A stretch of 64,000 nucleotides of DNA from Comamonadaceae bacterium (GTDB taxonomy: Bacteria; Pseudomonadota; Gammaproteobacteria; Burkholderiales; Burkholderiaceae_C). The translations under genes were made by a program, and so were the position numbers. Below are positions 59,478 through 64,000 of the stretch, in pieces; position 1 is the first letter of the stretch, and every line of letters starts with the position of its first letter. The stretch covers positions 62,001 to 126,000 of the forward strand of contig JAIYAR010000002.1 of assembly GCA_027488985.1 (NCBI GenBank), given 5' to 3'. A model generated the notes under the pieces. The model was given only the letters and a program-made list of their open reading frames with translations, ran no database searches and was not told the origin of the DNA.

Positions 59478-62400
59478 ATGATTGAATCTATCCGAAGGAC
59501 TGTGCGGTTTTGGGGCTTGTTGTTCCTTCTCTGTGGTGCAGGTGTTGCCCAGTCTGCGGGATACACCGCGAGCATTACGACGGCGTACCCCCAGTTGGCC
59601 ATCAACAATGCTGTTGCCAGACAGGTTGTATGGGCCGCAGGAAATAGCACCGGCTTTCCCTCTGCCACGATTGCCTGTGACGATTGCATCTCCCAGGTCA
59701 TGCCGATCGGCTTCAATTTCAATTTTGGGGGGGTGAACTATCCCAACTGGAGCATGCAGTCCAACGGGGTCATCTTTTTCCAAGCGGCAGGTGCAACTGG
59801 CGCAGGAACTACCGGCTCTGCAGCGGCCCAGGGCGGGCCAACCTATTCCCCAAACAACCTTCCCACCGCAAATTTCGGCACAGCGGGACAACCCGCCTTG
59901 ATGCCGTTTTGGGCGGATTTGATTCATAACGCAAGCTCCCTTACTTTCCCCCAGACATCCGCGCGTGCCAGCCTATACCAGTACCAGGTAATCACGGTCT
60001 CAGGCGCGCAAGTGCTGGTGATTCAACTCACCAATGTGGGTTACTTTTCCGCCCCCGCCAATCCGGTGAACATGCAGATTCAGATTTGGTCGACCGGCCA
60101 AATCGTTTACGCGTATGGTTCCATCACCACTATTACTAGCGGAAACAACGGGTTGACCATCGGACTTCAGTATCCAGGCGGTGGGTGCAATTCATTGGCC
60201 AACAAACTGTCCACTTCGCTAAGCAATCAGTCCTACCTGTTTGCATGGGACGCCAACGCACCAGCATGTCAGCAGATACCAACCGTCAATCACTTCGAAA
60301 TCCGGGAAAGCGGAACCGCCACGATGTGCGCCGAGCCGGTGAAAGTGCTTGCGTGTTCGAGTGCAACGGCGCCTTGCCCGGCGGCCAACATCATCAGCAA
60401 TCAGATCATTAATGCGGCTGTCACCGTGACCGGCACGGGCTCTGTGGGCACGCCGAACATCAGCCCCTCCAGCTTTAACCTTCAGCCCAGCTCCCCGATC
60501 CAAACGGTGAATCTCACGTGGGCGACTGGAAGTGCAGGAACCGCTACCTTGGGGGTTCAGGCGTCGATCGCCACGACAGGTGCCTTGGTGTGCACCAATG
60601 CGGCCGGTACTGCCCGACAAGCCAACTGCAACATGGTGGTGAGCAATCAGGCGTGTGTGACGCCGCCACACCACTTCGAGATCAGAGGCCCTGCAACCGG
60701 CAGCACCTGTGCCAACAGCACCTTTACGATCAGAGCCTGGGCAGACGCTGCCCAAGCGGTCCCCTACACAGCAGGGTGGACGGGCACGCTGACTCAAACT
60801 GGTAACCCGGCTTCCATTCCCAACCTGGGGGCTTTCACGGTTCCTGCAGGAAGCAGTAGCGTCGACATTTCGCCCGTCGGATTTGTGTCTGCAGGGACCA
60901 CGACATTCAGCACCTCAAGTCCCACGCCATTGGTGGGAAGCACTACTTGCAATTTTGGTGGATCGACCTCTTGCGCGCTGGTAGCCAGCAAAGCCACTTG
61001 CGCCGAGGATTTCAATTGCACCGAGAGTGTGTCCAACACCAGTCAGAACCCGGCCGATTCGGCTTCCACAGCCGGAAGGCTGTATTCCAAACTAGCTGGA
61101 ACGGGTTTCAGTTTCGACGTCATGGCCAGGTTGTCCACCGGTGCAGTCGCAACCGGGTATGCATCGGATGCTGACAAGACCGTCAATGTGGAATTGGTCG
61201 ATGGCTCGACGGGCGGTAGCTGCGCCGCGTATCCCAATATCACTGGAGCGAGCCCGACTTCCCAAAATCTTGTGTTTGCCAAAACAAATCAAGCCACAGA
61301 TCTGGGGCGGAAAAGCGTCAGCTTTACCGTCGGTAACGCTTACCAGAACGTGAGGTGCCGAGCGAGGGATAACAATGGGGTCGTCGGATGCTCGCAAGAT
61401 AGTTTTGCCATCCGGCCACAAGGGGTTACGTTGAGCGCGACTGGGGCCACGGCAACCGCTCCCTCGGCCAGTGCGTCGCCTGCAATTGCTGCCGGGTCCA
61501 GTTTCAGTTTGCGGGCAGTGGCAAGTCCCAATACCGCCACGAATTACGCAGGCACATTAAATCAGGTAACTGCCAAAATCACTGCGCAGGATCCCACCCA
61601 AAACGTAGCTGCAAGTGGCGGTACACCGGGCGCTTTGAGTCCGAATACGTTGACTGCCGGGCAGACGGTGACCAATGCGACTTACAGTGAAGTGGGATAC
61701 GCGTACTTGGAAGCTGATGCCTATGTGGATTCGAACTACGCGGCAATCGATAGTCCCAATGATTGCGTGGCAGGAAGCAGTTCCAACGTTCTGAACGCCG
61801 CTGGAAAGTATGGTTGCAACGTGGCCAACCAGACCACGTTCACACTCGGCCGTTTTCGGCCGAACAACTTCATCACCGTCGTTACCCCAGCTTGCGTGGC
61901 AGGCAACTTTAGCTATGCAGGGTCAACAACACCTGCCAGAACGGGGCAAGCATTCAGCGTGGTTGTCACTGCGCAAAATGCGGCGGGTGGTGCTACCGCC
62001 AATTACAGAGGGCTTTTTGCCCACACGCCTACCCTGACCAATGCCGGATCGACAGTTGGGCTCTCCGGTAACGCACTTACCTTCAGCAACGGGGTGGCGA
62101 CGGCTTCAGTGGTGTATACCGCCGACACGCCTCAGAGCCCTCCGGTAACGCTCGTCATGCGTGCGGTAGATTCAGATCCTGTCAGCCCGGCGAGTTCAGT
62201 AGGGTTTGCCCAGGGCCAAGCGCTGATCCGGAGTGGTCAAGTCCGCCTTGCAAATGCTTACGGATCAGAGCTACTTGATCTGCCTATGTTGTTAACAGCA
62301 CAGTATTGGAACGGGACAGGTTGGGCCACCAATACCCTTGACTCGTGTACGACAGGCGTGAGCCTGAATGCGGTCATTGTTTCAGGTGCCCTCACTGTGT

Positions 62401-62684
62401 CGAAGGTTTGCGCTTGGGATTCCGGTGCGCCGGGACTGAGCGGAATGGGGTGTTCCGCGGCGGGGGTTTCGAGTAAAAAATTCGCCTCACCCGCTAGTGC
62501 TGGCAACTTCAATTTGAATCTTCAGAAACCGGGGGCAGGGTTTGCCGGGACCGCAGATATCACTGTGACGGTGCCGACATGGTTGCAATCCGTCGGCAAC
62601 GGTTCGGTAGTGTCAAGCCCCAAAGGTCGTGCTACTTTCGGTGTTTACAAAAGCCCCCTGATTTACCTCCGTGAAAACTACTGA
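59478..62684 (+). CDS. mshQ: MshQ-like large secreted adhesin
   Basis: 1068 residues. Signal peptide (FWGLLFLLCGAGVAQSA, cleavage about 26), then a Ser/Thr/Gly/Asn-rich extracellular protein. The N-terminal third (FNFNFGGVNYPNWSMQSNGVIFF) resembles PEP/TED-type nidogen-like folds. Two HFEIR modules start near residues 271 and 398, each followed by a Cys-containing segment. The C-terminal half matches the layout of the MshQ C-terminal region. Many cysteines suggest disulfides. Its place after mshP is diagnostic. Probably a pilus-tip or surface adhesin (inference). Confidence 0.82.
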   Translation: MIESIRRTVRFWGLLFLLCGAGVAQSAGYTASITTAYPQLAINNAVARQVVWAAGNSTGFPSATIACDDCISQVMPIGFNFNFGGVNYPNWSMQSNGVIFFQAAGATGAGTTGSAAAQGGPTYSPNNLPTANFGTAGQPALMPFWADLIHNASSLTFPQTSARASLYQYQVITVSGAQVLVIQLTNVGYFSAPANPVNMQIQIWSTGQIVYAYGSITTITSGNNGLTIGLQYPGGGCNSLANKLSTSLSNQSYLFAWDANAPACQQIPTVNHFEIRESGTATMCAEPVKVLACSSATAPCPAANIISNQIINAAVTVTGTGSVGTPNISPSSFNLQPSSPIQTVNLTWATGSAGTATLGVQASIATTGALVCTNAAGTARQANCNMVVSNQACVTPPHHFEIRGPATGSTCANSTFTIRAWADAAQAVPYTAGWTGTLTQTGNPASIPNLGAFTVPAGSSSVDISPVGFVSAGTTTFSTSSPTPLVGSTTCNFGGSTSCALVASKATCAEDFNCTESVSNTSQNPADSASTAGRLYSKLAGTGFSFDVMARLSTGAVATGYASDADKTVNVELVDGSTGGSCAAYPNITGASPTSQNLVFAKTNQATDLGRKSVSFTVGNAYQNVRCRARDNNGVVGCSQDSFAIRPQGVTLSATGATATAPSASASPAIAAGSSFSLRAVASPNTATNYAGTLNQVTAKITAQDPTQNVAASGGTPGALSPNTLTAGQTVTNATYSEVGYAYLEADAYVDSNYAAIDSPNDCVAGSSSNVLNAAGKYGCNVANQTTFTLGRFRPNNFITVVTPACVAGNFSYAGSTTPARTGQAFSVVVTAQNAAGGATANYRGLFAHTPTLTNAGSTVGLSGNALTFSNGVATASVVYTADTPQSPPVTLVMRAVDSDPVSPASSVGFAQGQALIRSGQVRLANAYGSELLDLPMLLTAQYWNGTGWATNTLDSCTTGVSLNAVIVSGALTVSKVCAWDSGAPGLSGMGCSAAGVSSKKFASPASAGNFNLNLQKPGAGFAGTADITVTVPTWLQSVGNGSVVSSPKGRATFGVYKSPLIYLRENY

Positions 62685-62720
62685 AATTCGCAATTCATCA
62701 ATTGACTTGAAAAACCGGCC

Positions 62721-62763
62721 AAATCGATGTCATGATTGCGCGACAAGCTATTAAAATGAGAGC
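62721..62763 (+). repeat. Dispersed 43-base repeat, diverged copy between mshQ and mshI
   Basis: The right box TGCGCGACAAGCTATTAAAA then TGAGAGC fits the family. The left arm (AAATCGATGTCATGAT) is diverged. It lies in the 161-base gap between the pilin run and the mshI run. Confidence 0.5.
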
Positions 62764-62845
62764 AAGCGGTTCCGACTTTCAACAGATTCATGATTGAAGC
62801 CACGCACAAATTGTTTTGCATCCACACAGCAGGAGGCGGCTAACC

Positions 62846-63901
62846 ATGCGCTGGCCCTGGCGTCGCGCCTCCAGTGGGGAGCGTTTGGTGGTTTCCTGGT
62901 CAGGGCAAGCCTTGGCCTATGTGTTGGCTAAAGGCACTGGCAACGATTTCACCATTCTGCGTTCCGGCGTGGAGCTGCAAGGGACAGATAGTCGCGATGA
63001 CTTTGCCCGCCGGTTGGCCCAGCTGGGCCTCAAGGGTTTCAACACCGACGTCATGCTCCGGCCTGAGCAATACCAGATGCTCCAGATCGAGGCGCCGGCA
63101 GTTGCACCCGAGGAGCTGCGCTCTGCAGCCCGCTACCAGATCAAGGAAATGGTGGATGTGCACCTGGACGACCTGACCATTGATGTTCTGCGGGTCGGGG
63201 ACGGTCAAGGCCGGGCAGCGTCCCAACTCTTTGTGGTGGCTGCAAACAATGCGATCGTTCGGGACGCTATGGATTTGGCGAATGCCTTGCAGTGGGATGT
63301 ACGGGTGATTGATGTGCAGGATATGGCCCAGCGCAACCTGCAATCTCTGCAAGAGCTCGACAAGGCTACATGCGCACTCTTGATCTCAGAAGGCCGGCAG
63401 ACCTTGCTCACCATCAGCGCAGGCGGCGAGCTCTACTACAGCCGGCGGCTTGACTTGCCGGAAGGCTTCATGGGCATGACCTGGACCGCAGCAGACATCG
63501 CAGAGCCCGCGCCTCTGGATGCCTATACGCCGGTCGAAGAGTACGTTCCCGAATACGCCGGTGGTGGTTACGGTACAGACTACTCGACCACCGGTGCGTC
63601 GCCAGCCACTGCCGAGCAATCCGATATCGACCGGGCCCAACGCCTGCTGGTTGAAGTGCAGCGATCGATCGATTTGTGGGAGCGCACTTGGACCCAGCTC
63701 CCGCTTGCCGGAGTCCGGGTGTTCGCTGGAGAGCGCAGCACGGAGTTGGCGCAATGGCTCAGTCGCGACACCGGTCAGGCAGTAGGCGCATTGGACCTCG
63801 GTGCAGTCTTCTCCGGGCTGGACCACATTGCCGCTGCAGATATGCCGTTCTGCTTGCCGCTCCTCGGTGTTTTGTTGCGCACCGAACCGCGCAAGGCATG
63901 A
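62846..63901 (+). CDS. mshI: MshI-like pilus biogenesis protein (PilM-like)
   Basis: 351 residues; ATG at 62846 with AGGAGG upstream. Actin-like PilM/MshI fold: DVMLRPEQYQMLQIEAPAVAPEELRSAARYQIKEMVD, WDVRVIDVQDMAQRNL, CALLISEGRQTLLTISAGGELYYSRRLDLP. A Tyr/Gly-rich insert (about 232-262, EEYVPEYAGGGYGTDYS) is unusual. It should form the cytoplasmic ring with the PilN-like protein encoded next. A -35-like TTGACT is at 62702, but no matching -10 was chosen. Confidence 0.85.
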   Translation: MRWPWRRASSGERLVVSWSGQALAYVLAKGTGNDFTILRSGVELQGTDSRDDFARRLAQLGLKGFNTDVMLRPEQYQMLQIEAPAVAPEELRSAARYQIKEMVDVHLDDLTIDVLRVGDGQGRAASQLFVVAANNAIVRDAMDLANALQWDVRVIDVQDMAQRNLQSLQELDKATCALLISEGRQTLLTISAGGELYYSRRLDLPEGFMGMTWTAADIAEPAPLDAYTPVEEYVPEYAGGGYGTDYSTTGASPATAEQSDIDRAQRLLVEVQRSIDLWERTWTQLPLAGVRVFAGERSTELAQWLSRDTGQAVGALDLGAVFSGLDHIAAADMPFCLPLLGVLLRTEPRKA

Positions 63902-63913
63902 GGATCTGACGCC

Positions 63914-64000
63914 ATGCCGCAACAAATCAATCTGTGTTCCACCGCCTTTCAGAAGCCACGCCAGCGGTTTTCTGCTGACACGATCGCGATTGCGCTGGGC
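63914..64000 (+). CDS. PilN-like pilus assembly protein, start only
   Basis: 29 codons before the window ends: MPQQINLC, then FQKPRQRFSADTIAIALG. This opening (QINL...F.A.T) is typical of the PilN-like proteins that follow mshI and partner it at the inner membrane. Starts 12 bases after the mshI stop. Confidence 0.7.
   Translation, partial: MPQQINLCSTAFQKPRQRFSADTIAIALG

Overview
The window looks like chromosomal DNA of a betaproteobacterium of the family Comamonadaceae, in the Rhodoferax/Curvibacter/Polaromonas neighbourhood. This placement is inferred from gene content, a split cobalamin-dependent metH behind an S-adenosylhomocysteine (SAH) riboswitch, an MSHA-type pilus locus, moderately high GC and the dispersed short repeats. 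No rRNA, tRNA, CRISPR array, prophage or transposase was seen.

Layout. (1) About 1-4.8 kb, minus strand: a complete reductive pyrimidine pathway (preT-preA-hydA and a C-terminally cut N-carbamoyl amide hydrolase), with a RutR-like palindrome in front of preT. (2) 5-13.8 kb: lysine catabolism by the aminovalerate route (davB-davA, divergent from gcdH, plus a family III CoA-transferase). A LacI regulator and a GH1 beta-glucosidase sit between gcdH and the CoA-transferase. (3) 13.8-22.7 kb: a PhnD-like binding protein with a hybrid histidine kinase, the ABC-F protein Uup, a diguanylate cyclase, a pirin, an LLM flavin enzyme and a tiny secreted protein. (4) 22.7-30 kb: omega-amino acid aminotransferase and mmsA, which can carry beta-alanine to acetyl-CoA, then dadA with a divergent ArgP-type regulator and a TetR regulator. 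(5) 30-44 kb: mixed housekeeping and stress genes (aldo/keto reductase, beta-hydroxyacid dehydrogenase, UspA, secreted DNA ligase, phosphoesterase, GTP-PEPCK, glutathione peroxidase, tandem AAA ATPase, RecQ). (6) 44-49.7 kb: SAH riboswitch and a two-piece metH interrupted by an outer-membrane protein gene and an oxidoreductase gene. (7) 50.7-64 kb: an MSHA-like type IV pilus locus (mshE, G, F, A, C, D, O, P, Q, I and the start of a PilN-like gene), with a PglL/Wzy-type ligase gene inverted beside the major pilin.

Functionally, regions 1 and 4 together take uracil to beta-alanine, malonate semialdehyde and acetyl-CoA. Region 2 takes lysine to 5-aminovalerate and, after steps not in the window, glutaryl-CoA to crotonyl-CoA. 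PEPCK allows gluconeogenesis from such substrates.

The most unusual signal is a dispersed 43-base repeat with at least ten copies in 64 kb. Several copies lie inside reading frames and add in-frame residues (CoA-transferase, dadA, metH second half, a glycine-zipper gene, the tail of a phosphoesterase). A second signal is a set of large nested palindromes between two convergent genes at 26.8-27.05 kb.
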